Below, piece by piece: positions 1 through 5,592 of a stretch of DNA of 9,596 bases (the first letter of the stretch is position 1; every line of letters begins with the position of its first letter). The notes beneath the pieces were generated by a model. That model was not told the origin of the DNA. It worked only from the letters and a program-made list of their open reading frames with translations, and searched no databases. This DNA comes from Syntrophaceae bacterium (GTDB taxonomy: Bacteria; Desulfobacterota; SM23-61). Location of the stretch: assembly GCA_003154025.1 (NCBI GenBank), contig PMCE01000069.1:10167-19762 (forward strand), given 5' to 3'. Position numbers and translations under genes: made by a program.

Positions 1-66
1 ATCGCTTTTTGCACTCCGAACTCCTTGCGGGCGTGCGGCAGCTTCCCCTGCAACTGCGAACTGTTT
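1..66. other. Short non-coding stretch downstream of the AmrS gene
   Basis: No gene is visible between the window edge and the stop codon of the radical SAM gene. Read on the minus strand, it holds two copies of a short motif, AGTTCGCAGT (near 62-53) and AGTTCGGAGT (near 22-13), separated by a GC-rich segment. I see no clear hairpin followed by a T tract, so I do not call a terminator. The repeated motif resembles small dispersed intergenic repeats, but with only two copies in view this is weak. Confidence 0.4.
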
Positions 67-1077
67 TTACAGGTCTACTCCGTCCACCGGCGAGCCGCAC
101 TTGGGACACTTCTTTTCTTTGATCTGGTACTTGAGAATCTGGAAGCCCATGCGGTCCACCAGGAGCTGGCCGCAGTGGGAGCAGAAGGTATCTTCCCCTG
201 CGTCTCCCGGTACATTCCCGGTGTAGACATAGCGCAGCCCGGCTTCGAGCCCGATCTTCCTGGCTCGCTCCAGGATGCGGACCGAAGTGGGAGAGCGGTC
301 GAGCATTTTGTACATGGGATGGAACCGGCTGATATGCCAGGGAACCTCCTTTCCCAGGGAGGCGATGAATCGGGCCAATTCTTGCAGCTCTTCCTCCGAA
401 TCGTTCAGCTCGGGGATGATCAGGGTGGTGATCTCCACCCACACCCCCAATTCCTTCATGACCTTCAGGGATCGGAGCACCCCCTCCAGCTTGGCCCCGC
501 ACCGTTTCTGGTAAAACTCCTCCCGGAAAGCTTTGAGGTCCACGTTGGCTCCATGCAGGTGGGGATGGAGGGTTCTCAGCGCTTCTTCGGTCATGTAGCC
601 GTTGGTCACGAAAATGTTCTTCAGCCCCTCTTTACTGGCTTGCTGCGCGATATCGTAAGCATACTCGAAATAGATCGTCGGCTCCGTGTAGGTATAGGCG
701 ATCGTCTTGCACCCGGTCTTCTTGGCCATGGCTACGATCTCTTCCGGGGCCACATCCTGTCCGGTGATGGAATTCTCGTCCCGCGGCATCTGGGAAATCT
801 CGTAGTTCTGGCAAAAGTCACAGCGGAAGTTGCAGCCCACCGTGGCGATGGAGAAAGAACGGCTTCCCGGGGCGAAATGGAACATGGGCTTCTTTTCTAC
901 CGGGTCCACGTTGCGGGAGATGAGTTGGCGGTAAACCAGGGTGTACAGCGTCCCTTCCCGGTTCTCCCGCACGGCGCAGATGCCTCGCTTGCCCTCTCCG
1001 ATCCGGCAGTGGTGATTACAGAGGTAGCAATGGACCCGCCGATCGGAGAGCTTTTCATACAGCATCGCTTCTTTCAT
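67..1077 (-). CDS. amrS: AmmeMemoRadiSam-type radical SAM enzyme (AmrS-like), 336 aa
   Basis: This is a radical S-adenosylmethionine protein of the AmrS (AmmeMemoRadiSam) family. The family is named for genomic association with Memo and AMMECR1 proteins; its reaction is not settled as far as I know. An N-terminal Cys cluster (C17, C20, C24, C34) precedes the radical SAM motif GCNFRCDFC, whose C82, C86 and C89 would bind the [4Fe-4S] cluster. The family-typical segments YTYTEPTIYFEY (about 125-140), HISRFHP and GNVPG follow. A C-terminal zinc-ribbon-like pair of CxxC motifs (C299/C302 and C324/C327) closes the protein. Length is normal for the family. The ATG at 1077 is chosen because the MKEAMLYEKL opening is typical; its Shine-Dalgarno (GAGAGGG) is only fair. 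The gene starts 11 nt after the tatC stop, so the two are probably cotranscribed. No Memo or AMMECR1 gene lies in the window. Cytoplasmic location is inferred. Confidence 0.9.
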   Translation of the reverse strand: MKEAMLYEKLSDRRVHCYLCNHHCRIGEGKRGICAVRENREGTLYTLVYRQLISRNVDPVEKKPMFHFAPGSRSFSIATVGCNFRCDFCQNYEISQMPRDENSITGQDVAPEEIVAMAKKTGCKTIAYTYTEPTIYFEYAYDIAQQASKEGLKNIFVTNGYMTEEALRTLHPHLHGANVDLKAFREEFYQKRCGAKLEGVLRSLKVMKELGVWVEITTLIIPELNDSEEELQELARFIASLGKEVPWHISRFHPMYKMLDRSPTSVRILERARKIGLEAGLRYVYTGNVPGDAGEDTFCSHCGQLLVDRMGFQILKYQIKEKKCPKCGSPVDGVDL

Positions 1078-1088
1078 GGGCGGCCCTC

Positions 1089-1838
1089 TCAGGTAGGCTC
1101 TGGCTCGGGGGTTTTCTTCTTCCCGAAGAACCTGACCAGCCAGATGGACAGTTCATACAGGACCTGAATGGGAACCATCATCAGGAGCATGGTGTAAGCA
1201 TCCGGGGTCGGAGTCAGGAGAGCCGAAAGAATCGAATTGACCAGCAGGGCATACTTTCGATTCTTGGCCAGGCCCTGATACCCGATCAACCCCGCCCTTC
1301 CCAGGATGAGCATGATCAGGGGAAGCTCAAAAACCAGTCCAAAGGCAAAGGTCAGACCCACGGAAAAGCTCAAGTATTTGGCCAAGCCGATCATCGGCTG
1401 AAGATGTTCGCTGCCGTAGGTGACCAGAAAATTGATGCCCACCGGGAGGACGAAGAAATAACAGAAAAAACACCCCCCGTAAAAGAGAACCGATCCGCAC
1501 AGGACAATGATCAAGGAATAGCGCTGGGGAAAAGCAGTGGAAAGGAGAGGGGAGAGGGCCCCCCACAGGCCGCTGAGGATAAAGGGCGCCGCCAGGAAGA
1601 TCCCCATGAAGAGAGCCAGACGCAGGGAGGCGAGGAAGGCCTCCGGGAGGCTGAACATGATGAGGGGGAGGCCCAGGGGTTTCTGGAGAACGTGGAGGGC
1701 ATCCTTCCAGAAAAAAAAAGAGACCACCGAGAGCCCTCCTACGATGAGGAACATGCGAATCAGGGCGCCGCGCAGGCCATCGAGTTTGTCGAAGACCTCG
1801 TTCCGGTCCAGACCTTTGATTTTGTCACTCCAGCCCAT
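1089..1838 (-). CDS. tatC: Twin-arginine translocase subunit TatC, divergent, 249 aa
   Basis: TatC is the polytopic inner-membrane receptor of the Tat pathway, which exports folded proteins carrying twin-arginine signal peptides. Hydrophobic stretches fit six membrane helices (about 27-44, 66-91, 109-135, 152-176, 190-207 and 212-236). Recognisable family features are the LRxxLIR segment (22-28), PEAFLASLRLAL (65-76), LFYGGCFFCYFFVLP, FGLVFELP, RKYA, TPTPDAYTM and VLYELS. Two residues forming the signal-peptide site in E. coli TatC appear changed. The position matching E15 in the HLIELR motif is G21 (KLDGLR), and the first cytoplasmic loop (P97-Y107) has no Glu at or near the E103 position. 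No tatA or tatB is nearby. The start has no Shine-Dalgarno, a stop codon lies three codons upstream, and the next Met is at residue 29 inside the first helix. The ATG at 1838 is therefore preferred and the message may be leaderless. The C-terminus is a short KKK/Pro/Glu tail. Confidence 0.88.
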   Translation of the reverse strand: MGWSDKIKGLDRNEVFDKLDGLRGALIRMFLIVGGLSVVSFFFWKDALHVLQKPLGLPLIMFSLPEAFLASLRLALFMGIFLAAPFILSGLWGALSPLLSTAFPQRYSLIIVLCGSVLFYGGCFFCYFFVLPVGINFLVTYGSEHLQPMIGLAKYLSFSVGLTFAFGLVFELPLIMLILGRAGLIGYQGLAKNRKYALLVNSILSALLTPTPDAYTMLLMMVPIQVLYELSIWLVRFFGKKKTPEPEPT

Positions 1839-1846
1839 ATCCGAAA

Positions 1847-1876
1847 ATTATACGCCCCCGGAGGCCCAAATATCAA
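1847..1876 (-). promoter_or_regulatory. Consensus-like promoter for tatC-amrS, predicted leaderless
   Basis: On the minus strand a perfect -10 hexamer TATAAT (plus coordinates 1847-1852) lies 18 nt from TTGATA (1871-1876), a 5/6 match to the -35 consensus. The expected transcription start is near 1840, only one or two bases before the tatC ATG at 1838. No Shine-Dalgarno precedes that ATG. The -35 element sits at the outer edge of the AT-rich inverted repeat that fills this intergenic region. Confidence 0.6.
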
Positions 1877-2075
1877 ATTCCAAATTCCAAGCACCAAATC
1901 CCAAATAAATTCCAATTTCCAAAATTCAAAACCGCGGGGAGCACGGCGGGAATCGTTTCGTTCATTGGATATTGGAATTTAGGATTTGTTTGGAATTTGG
2001 TCCCGCGTTTCGCGGGATTGGAGCTTGGTTCTTGCTTTTCGTTTGGAATTTGGTGCTTGGGATTTGGAATTTGGC
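1865..2075. repeat. Large imperfect AT-rich inverted repeat between glgC and tatC
   Basis: The intergenic region is built from variants of CAAATTCCAA / CCAAGCACCAAAT on the left (about 1865-1930) and their reverse complement on the right (about 1964-2074). The best arms are 1874-1899 and 2048-2073, which match at 25 of 26 positions when one is reverse-complemented. Additional weaker complementary units lie inside, for example ATTCCAA near 1908-1915 against TTGGAAT near 1973-1979 and 1990-1996. Composition is strikingly AT-rich and low-complexity compared with the flanking genes. Transcripts reading out of glgC would carry a long cruciform-like structure here. Possible roles are transcript-end protection, termination or a dispersed repeat family; none is demonstrated by the sequence. 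Confidence 0.85.
2001..2017. repeat. Perfect GC hairpin nested in the AT-rich repeat
   Basis: TCCCGCG (2001-2007) and CGCGGGA (2011-2017) form a perfect 7-bp stem with a TTT loop. It sits between two TTGG-rich repeat units. There is no run of T immediately after it on either strand, so it is not a classical intrinsic terminator. Confidence 0.75.
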
Positions 2076-2088
2076 GTTCGTGGGGGGG

Positions 2089-3309
2089 TCAGGCTAGGAT
2101 GGTTCCTTTGGAAAGGACCACGATTCCCGACTGGGTAACGGTAAACTTTTTCGCGTCTTCCACCGGGTTAAACCCGATCTGATATCCCTTGGGGATGCTA
2201 ATCCGCTTGTCGATGATCGCCCGATTGATTCGGGCTCCCCTTCCCACTTCCACCCCATCCATCAGGATCGAATCCCGGACTTCCGAGTAGCTGTGAATTC
2301 TTACGTTGGGAGACAGGATGGAGCGATACACTTTCCCCCCGCTGATGATGCAACCGCTGGAGACGATGGAACTGTAGGAGGCTCCCACCCGGTCGGGATT
2401 ACATTCTTCGAAAACCGTCTTCGCCGGCGGGAGGGGAGGGTAATAGGTACGGATGGGCCATCGGGCATCGTACAGGTTGAACTGGGGGTCGACCGCCACC
2501 AGGTCCATGCTGGCCTCATAGTAAGCATCCAGGGTCCCGATGTCCCTCCAGTATTTTCCCTGCTTCCGATTCTCGTCGCGAAAGCTGTACGCGTAGACCC
2601 GGTCCTGGCCGACCATGGCGGGGATTACATTCCGGCCGAAATCATGCTGCGAGTTGCGATCCTTGGCATCTTCGATGACCCGCCGCGCGAGCACCTCGGT
2701 GTTGAAGATATAGACCCCCATGTTGGCCAGAATCAGGTCGGGATTCCCCGGAAGGGTCTTGGGAACTTCGGGCTTTTCTTCGAAGCCGATGATCCGGTAC
2801 TCCTCATCGACCTGAAGGACTCCGAGCTCACGGGAAAGGCGTTTGTCCATCTCGATGACCGCCGCGGTCAGGTCGGCCTTTTTCTCCAGATGATAGGCGA
2901 TCATATCCCGGTAGTTCATCTTGTAAATATGGTCTCCGGAAAGGATGAGGATCAGGTCCGGACGGTCCTGCTGCAGGACATAAACGTTCTGGTAGATGGC
3001 GTCGGCCGTTCCCAGGTACCAGTCCTCCCCCACCCGCTGCTGGGCCGGAATGAGGTTGACGTACTCGTCCAGCTGGGGATTGAAGATGTTCCATCCCTGG
3101 AAGATGTGGCGATTCAGGGACAGGGACTTATACTGGGTGAGCAGGTTGATCCGGCGGATTCCTGAGTTCAGGCAATTACTCAGCGTGAAATCGATGATGC
3201 GGTAAATCCCCCCGAAGGGCACGGCGGGCTTGGCCCGGTCCTGGGTGAGGGGGTACAGCCGCTCTCCCTTGCCTCCCGCCAGGACCATGGCCAGGATCTT
3301 TTCGGCCAA
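2089..3309 (-). CDS. glgC: Glucose-1-phosphate adenylyltransferase (ADP-glucose pyrophosphorylase), 406 aa
   Basis: GlgC makes ADP-glucose and pyrophosphate from ATP and glucose-1-phosphate, the committed step of bacterial glycogen synthesis, in the cytoplasm. The N-terminal nucleotidyltransferase domain shows LAGGKGERLYPLT (10-22), DRAKPAVPFGG (24-34, K27 matching the regulatory/substrate lysine region), WYLGTADAIYQN (97-108), SGDHIYKMNY (124-133, D126 matching the catalytic Asp), FEEKP (176-180, K179 matching the glucose-1-phosphate-binding lysine) and YWRDIGTLDAYYEA (about 257-270). The C-terminal part carries hexapeptide-like left-handed beta-helix repeats (about 305-395). Length is near the family norm. 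The start is a TTG at 3309, chosen because AAGGAG lies 8 nt upstream and MAEKILAMVLAGG is the expected beginning; the next ATG (codon 8) would cut into the nucleotide-binding motif. The response regulator ends 19 nt upstream, which suggests coupled transcription. No other glg genes are in the window. Confidence 0.95.
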   Translation of the reverse strand: MAEKILAMVLAGGKGERLYPLTQDRAKPAVPFGGIYRIIDFTLSNCLNSGIRRINLLTQYKSLSLNRHIFQGWNIFNPQLDEYVNLIPAQQRVGEDWYLGTADAIYQNVYVLQQDRPDLILILSGDHIYKMNYRDMIAYHLEKKADLTAAVIEMDKRLSRELGVLQVDEEYRIIGFEEKPEVPKTLPGNPDLILANMGVYIFNTEVLARRVIEDAKDRNSQHDFGRNVIPAMVGQDRVYAYSFRDENRKQGKYWRDIGTLDAYYEASMDLVAVDPQFNLYDARWPIRTYYPPLPPAKTVFEECNPDRVGASYSSIVSSGCIISGGKVYRSILSPNVRIHSYSEVRDSILMDGVEVGRGARINRAIIDKRISIPKGYQIGFNPVEDAKKFTVTQSGIVVLSKGTILA

Positions 3310-3317
3310 GGAAAGAT

Positions 3318-3323
3318 CTCCTT
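3318..3323 (-). promoter_or_regulatory. Shine-Dalgarno that fixes the TTG start of glgC
   Basis: AAGGAG on the minus strand, within AGAAGGAGAT, lies 8 nt upstream of the TTG at 3309. It decides the non-ATG start and is placed just after the stop codon of the response regulator (3329-3331). Confidence 0.8.
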
Positions 3324-3328
3324 CTCTT

Positions 3329-3703
3329 TCAGGGTTTCCCCGCCTTTTTCCGTTTGTCCAGAACTTCGCGGATCTTCTGTTTTAATTCGGTGAGGTCGGA
3401 AGACTTGATCACGTAGGCCTCCGCCCCCCAGGTCATGAAATTTTCCTTGTACTGGGGGTAAGCCGTGTTCAGAATGACCGGGACCTGCCGGTCTTTTCCC
3501 AGCATGGCGGTCAAGGCCTCGATCCCGTCCATCACCGGCATGCGGATGTCCATGATGACCACGTGGGGCTTTTCCTTCTCAAACTTGGCCAGTCCTTCCT
3601 TGCCATCCTTGGCCAGAACGACCTTGTAGCCTTCTTCCGCGAGTTCTTCCTGGTACAGGCGAAGGAGGCTCAAGTCATCGTCGATGCAAAGGACCTTTTC
3701 CAC
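3329..3703 (-). CDS. Single-domain response regulator (CheY-like receiver), 124 aa
   Basis: This is a stand-alone receiver domain of a two-component system, expected to be phosphorylated on an Asp by a histidine kinase. The acidic cluster is D8-D9-D10 and the phosphoacceptor is D52 in VVIMDIRMP. T80 is the conserved Thr, Y97 the aromatic switch position and K100 the conserved Lys. The receiver fold fills the whole chain and no DNA-binding or enzymatic output domain follows. It would therefore act through protein-protein contact or as a phosphorelay intermediate. No kinase gene is nearby, so it is an orphan here. The start is GTG at 3703, supported by AAAGGAGG about 5 nt upstream. It precedes glgC by 19 nt and is probably cotranscribed with it; a regulatory link to glycogen synthesis is only suggested by this position. 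Confidence 0.93.
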   Translation of the reverse strand: MEKVLCIDDDLSLLRLYQEELAEEGYKVVLAKDGKEGLAKFEKEKPHVVIMDIRMPVMDGIEALTAMLGKDRQVPVILNTAYPQYKENFMTWGAEAYVIKSSDLTELKQKIREVLDKRKKAGKP

Positions 3704-3708
3704 GGCTC

Positions 3709-3727
3709 CCTCCTTTCAGGAAAGGGG
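3709..3727 (-). promoter_or_regulatory. Strong Shine-Dalgarno of the response regulator inside a small hairpin
   Basis: AAAGGAGG (3709-3716) precedes the GTG at 3703 by five bases. Just upstream on the same strand is CCTTT, so CCTTT-CCTG-AAAGG (3725-3712) can pair as a 5-bp stem with a 4-nt loop. An extra CC/GG can pair across one bulged A. The hairpin would occlude the ribosome site. Confidence 0.5.
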
Positions 3728-3756
3728 AAAAAAGGCGGGCTTTTTCAGCAATGCCT

Positions 3757-3765
3757 ATTGTATCA
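3757..3765 (-). promoter_or_regulatory. Candidate extended -10 promoter for response regulator-glgC
   Basis: TGATACAAT on the minus strand (plus coordinates 3757-3765) matches an extended -10 element (TGnTACAAT). It predicts a start near 3750 and a leader of about 47 nt before the GTG at 3703. No good -35 hexamer is found at 16-18 nt. It lies in the 91-nt gap after the MscS gene, so readthrough from lapA-mscS is an alternative source of transcription. Confidence 0.4.
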
Positions 3766-3794
3766 CAAGTCAGGTTGGGACCAGGGAACAAAAT

Positions 3795-4847
3795 TCATCG
3801 ATTCTCCCCCCGAAGATGGACCGTTCTTTGAGGAAAAGGAACCTCGATCCCCTCCCTGCGGAGGCGTTCCAGGATGCGATGGCGAAGCTCATGCTGCACG
3901 AAATACTGATCCTCGAATTCTCGCACTTGGCAGATCACGGTGAAATCCAGGGAGGATTCCCGGAACCCCGGGATGAAACGAACCGTGGGAGGCGGTTCCG
4001 GCAGCATTCCCTGGACTTCGGAACCAGCCCGGGTGGCTTCTTCCAAGAGAATTTTTTCGACCCTTCGCGTGTCACTCCCGTAGTCCACACTCACATTGAC
4101 CAGCAAAGCCATTTGCCGTTCGGGCAGAAAATAATTGGTGATGATGCTTTCCGAAACCTTGGAATTGGGAAGGATGACAATGTTGTTGGGAAGGGTGCGG
4201 ATGCGGGTGGAGCGCCAGCCTACCTCTTCCACGTATCCTTCGGGCCCTCCCTCGATCTTGATATAGTCCCCGACGAGGATGGGCCGGTCGGCCAGAATAT
4301 ACAGGCCCGCAAAAAAGTTGGTCAGCGTGTCCTTGAAGGCCAGCGCAACGGCCAGTCCCCCGATGCCCAGGGTGGTCAACAGGGGGGTGATGGAGATGTT
4401 CAAGCTGTCCAGGGTGATCAGCAGGACTACGAGGATGATCAGTCCCTTCCCCAGGAGGTTCAGAATGCTCAAGGAGGGCTTAATGGATTCATACCGCTGG
4501 CCGTACTCCATTAACAGACCTTGGTAGATTTTGACTCCGGCGAAGATGCAAATAAAAGCGGTGGCCAGAGAAATTCCTACCTGGGCGAACCGGGACATTT
4601 TGGGGGTCAAATCAACGGCCCCCAGAGCGATCCATCCTCCCATGAGAAGCAGGAAGATCAGGAACGGCGTATGAAAGGACTGGATGACGATCTGGTCAAG
4701 GTGGTTTTTCCGCTTCTCTGTCCAGTGCCGGATCAAGCGGTCAAAGACGCGAGAAATCAGAAAGCTGAAGATCACCCAGCAGGCCAGGAAGATGGAAAGG
4801 ATCAGCCATAGGGGAACCGGAAGGGAATATCCAAAAATCTGGGTCAT
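3795..4847 (-). CDS. MscS-family small-conductance mechanosensitive channel, 350 aa
   Basis: This is an inner-membrane channel that opens under membrane tension to release solutes after osmotic downshift. Hydrophobic segments fit helices at about 9-31, 58-78, 88-110 and 131-150, followed by the Gly/Ala-rich pore-lining helix at about 155-185 (GIGGLAVALAFKDTLTNFFAG). The soluble beta domain follows, with FxVGDYIKIEG-like and VILPNSK segments (about 190-230), and then the alpha/beta C-terminal domain ending at about 340. Five predicted helices and 350 aa make it larger than E. coli MscS (286 aa, three helices) and closer to the YbdG/YnaI-like size range. The ATG at 4847 has GGGAG 8 nt upstream. 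It lies 115 nt downstream of the lapA-like gene on the same strand and ends 91 nt before the response regulator. Gating behaviour and ion preference cannot be read from sequence. Confidence 0.93.
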   Translation of the reverse strand: MTQIFGYSLPVPLWLILSIFLACWVIFSFLISRVFDRLIRHWTEKRKNHLDQIVIQSFHTPFLIFLLLMGGWIALGAVDLTPKMSRFAQVGISLATAFICIFAGVKIYQGLLMEYGQRYESIKPSLSILNLLGKGLIILVVLLITLDSLNISITPLLTTLGIGGLAVALAFKDTLTNFFAGLYILADRPILVGDYIKIEGGPEGYVEEVGWRSTRIRTLPNNIVILPNSKVSESIITNYFLPERQMALLVNVSVDYGSDTRRVEKILLEEATRAGSEVQGMLPEPPPTVRFIPGFRESSLDFTVICQVREFEDQYFVQHELRHRILERLRREGIEVPFPQRTVHLRGENR

Positions 4848-4962
4848 AACCTATTCTCCCTTTTTGGCCAGCTTGCAGGATTCCCGGGGGAAAAGGAGGT
4901 CCATGGACTCTTCTTTCGTCTCGCCAGGGGTTTGTTCCGCTATCCGCCGCAAGTCTCGGAAC

Positions 4963-5190
4963 CTAATCCTTGTAAGGGGGTAGAGGAGAATTTTTCTTCT
5001 TCGCCCCTCCAATCCACAGCGCCAGCCCCCCCACCAGACATCCGACCAAAAAGCTCACCCCAACGACAAGGACCATGCCGGTTTCATGGGCCCAGAAAAG
5101 AAATTTAACCGTCACCAGTTGGTAGTTCTGCACGGCAAAAATGACCAGGAAGGCCAGTAGAATGACCATTCCGATGAGTTTGGCGTTCAC
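4963..5190 (-). CDS. LapA-domain (DUF1049) small inner-membrane protein, 75 aa
   Basis: This small two-helix membrane protein is of the LapA/YciS type. In E. coli that family works with LapB in controlling lipopolysaccharide synthesis via LpxC turnover. Helix 1 is at about 5-20 and leads into the family signature FAVQNYQLVTVKFLFW (18-33). Helix 2 is at about 37-62 with the typical Gly-rich face (GCLVGGLALWIGG), then a basic end (AKKK). Start is GTG at 5190 with AAAGGGGG five bases upstream. The last residues (PLPPYKD) come from a pyrimidine-rich stretch and are probably not part of the conserved domain. No lapB-like gene follows; the next gene is the MscS channel, 115 nt away. Function in envelope maintenance is a family-level inference. 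Confidence 0.85.
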   Translation of the reverse strand: MNAKLIGMVILLAFLVIFAVQNYQLVTVKFLFWAHETGMVLVVGVSFLVGCLVGGLALWIGGAKKKNSPLPPYKD

Positions 5191-5592
5191 TTTTTCCCCC
5201 TTTCTGCGGGAGGTGCCTTGCTAAACAAACCACCGAGGGCCTTAAGACCTTTTCATGTATTCCCCAATCAACCCATTTTATTCAGGAGATCTCATATTAT
5301 CACGATTGGTTGAATCGGAGAAGAGAAACCCCTCTGGATTGAGGTACGGGGAATCGGTGTTCACATGAGGGCAGAGACAGGATTTCCAGGCTCCCCTTTT
5401 AGGAATCCACCTGGGGTTCCCATCGTGGACGAAAAGTGGTAAAAGGATTGGCGAGTGGAACTCCATGGTTGAATAGATCATCGGAAACATGGAGGGAAGG
5501 AATCATTTATTTGGGCCTAAAATACGGTATGCTGAGAAAATCTGGGCGGCGTAGGAAGGAGCCTCGTGAAACCAAGGGAAAGGAGAAATTCA
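5191..5592. other. Divergent intergenic region between lapA-like and coiled-coil genes
   Basis: About 400 bases with no convincing gene. A 70-codon minus-strand reading frame (5490-5278) lacks any family-like pattern or ribosome site and is not called. A minus-strand extended -10 (TGATAATAT, 5294-5302) could drive lapA-mscS with a leader of about 95 nt, but its -35 is poor. A 7-bp inverted repeat CTCCATG (5461-5467) / CATGGAG (5488-5494) lies upstream of the plus-strand gene. TAAAAT (5518-5523) and TATGCT (5528-5533) are possible plus-strand -10 elements without a good -35. No tRNA or riboswitch-like fold was recognised. Confidence 0.5.
5294..5302 (-). promoter_or_regulatory. Candidate extended -10 element for lapA-mscS
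   Basis: TGATAATAT on the minus strand fits TGnTAtaaT-type extended -10 sequences and would place a transcript start near 5287. The 17-nt-distant -35 position reads TTCTCC, a weak match. Called only as a candidate. Confidence 0.3.

Noticed and set aside
25..1167. Long plus-strand open frame (380 codons) opposite the AmrS gene
   Set aside because: It is a shadow of the well-conserved minus-strand radical SAM gene. Its translation shows no family pattern, and it continues across the amrS-tatC junction.
1404..1982. Plus-strand frame (192 codons) running from tatC into the inverted repeat
   Set aside because: Antisense to tatC and then translated low-complexity repeat; not a real gene.
1865..2075. 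AT-rich repeat region as a CRISPR array
   Set aside because: Units are short, imperfect, in inverted orientation and without regular unique spacers; no cas genes are present.
2293..3165. Plus-strand open frame (290 codons) opposite glgC
   Set aside because: Antisense shadow in GC-rich coding DNA; all recognisable motifs are on the minus strand.
3727..3748. AAAAAAGGCGGGCTTTTT stretch as an intrinsic terminator of the MscS gene
   Set aside because: Only about six base pairs (AAAAAG/CTTTTT) can form and the GC core does not pair with itself, so it is too weak to call.
3684..4514. Plus-strand open frame (276 codons) opposite the MscS gene
   Set aside because: Antisense shadow, low-complexity translation, no plausible family.
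5278..5490. Minus-strand 70-codon frame in the divergent intergenic region
   Set aside because: No Shine-Dalgarno, no hydrophobic or family pattern, and unusual composition (many Pro, Ser, Asn), so it is probably chance.
5461..5494. CTCCATG...CATGGAG inverted repeat as an operator
   Set aside because: Seven base pairs with a 20-nt spacer is expected by chance in a region of this size, and no regulator gene is nearby to support it.
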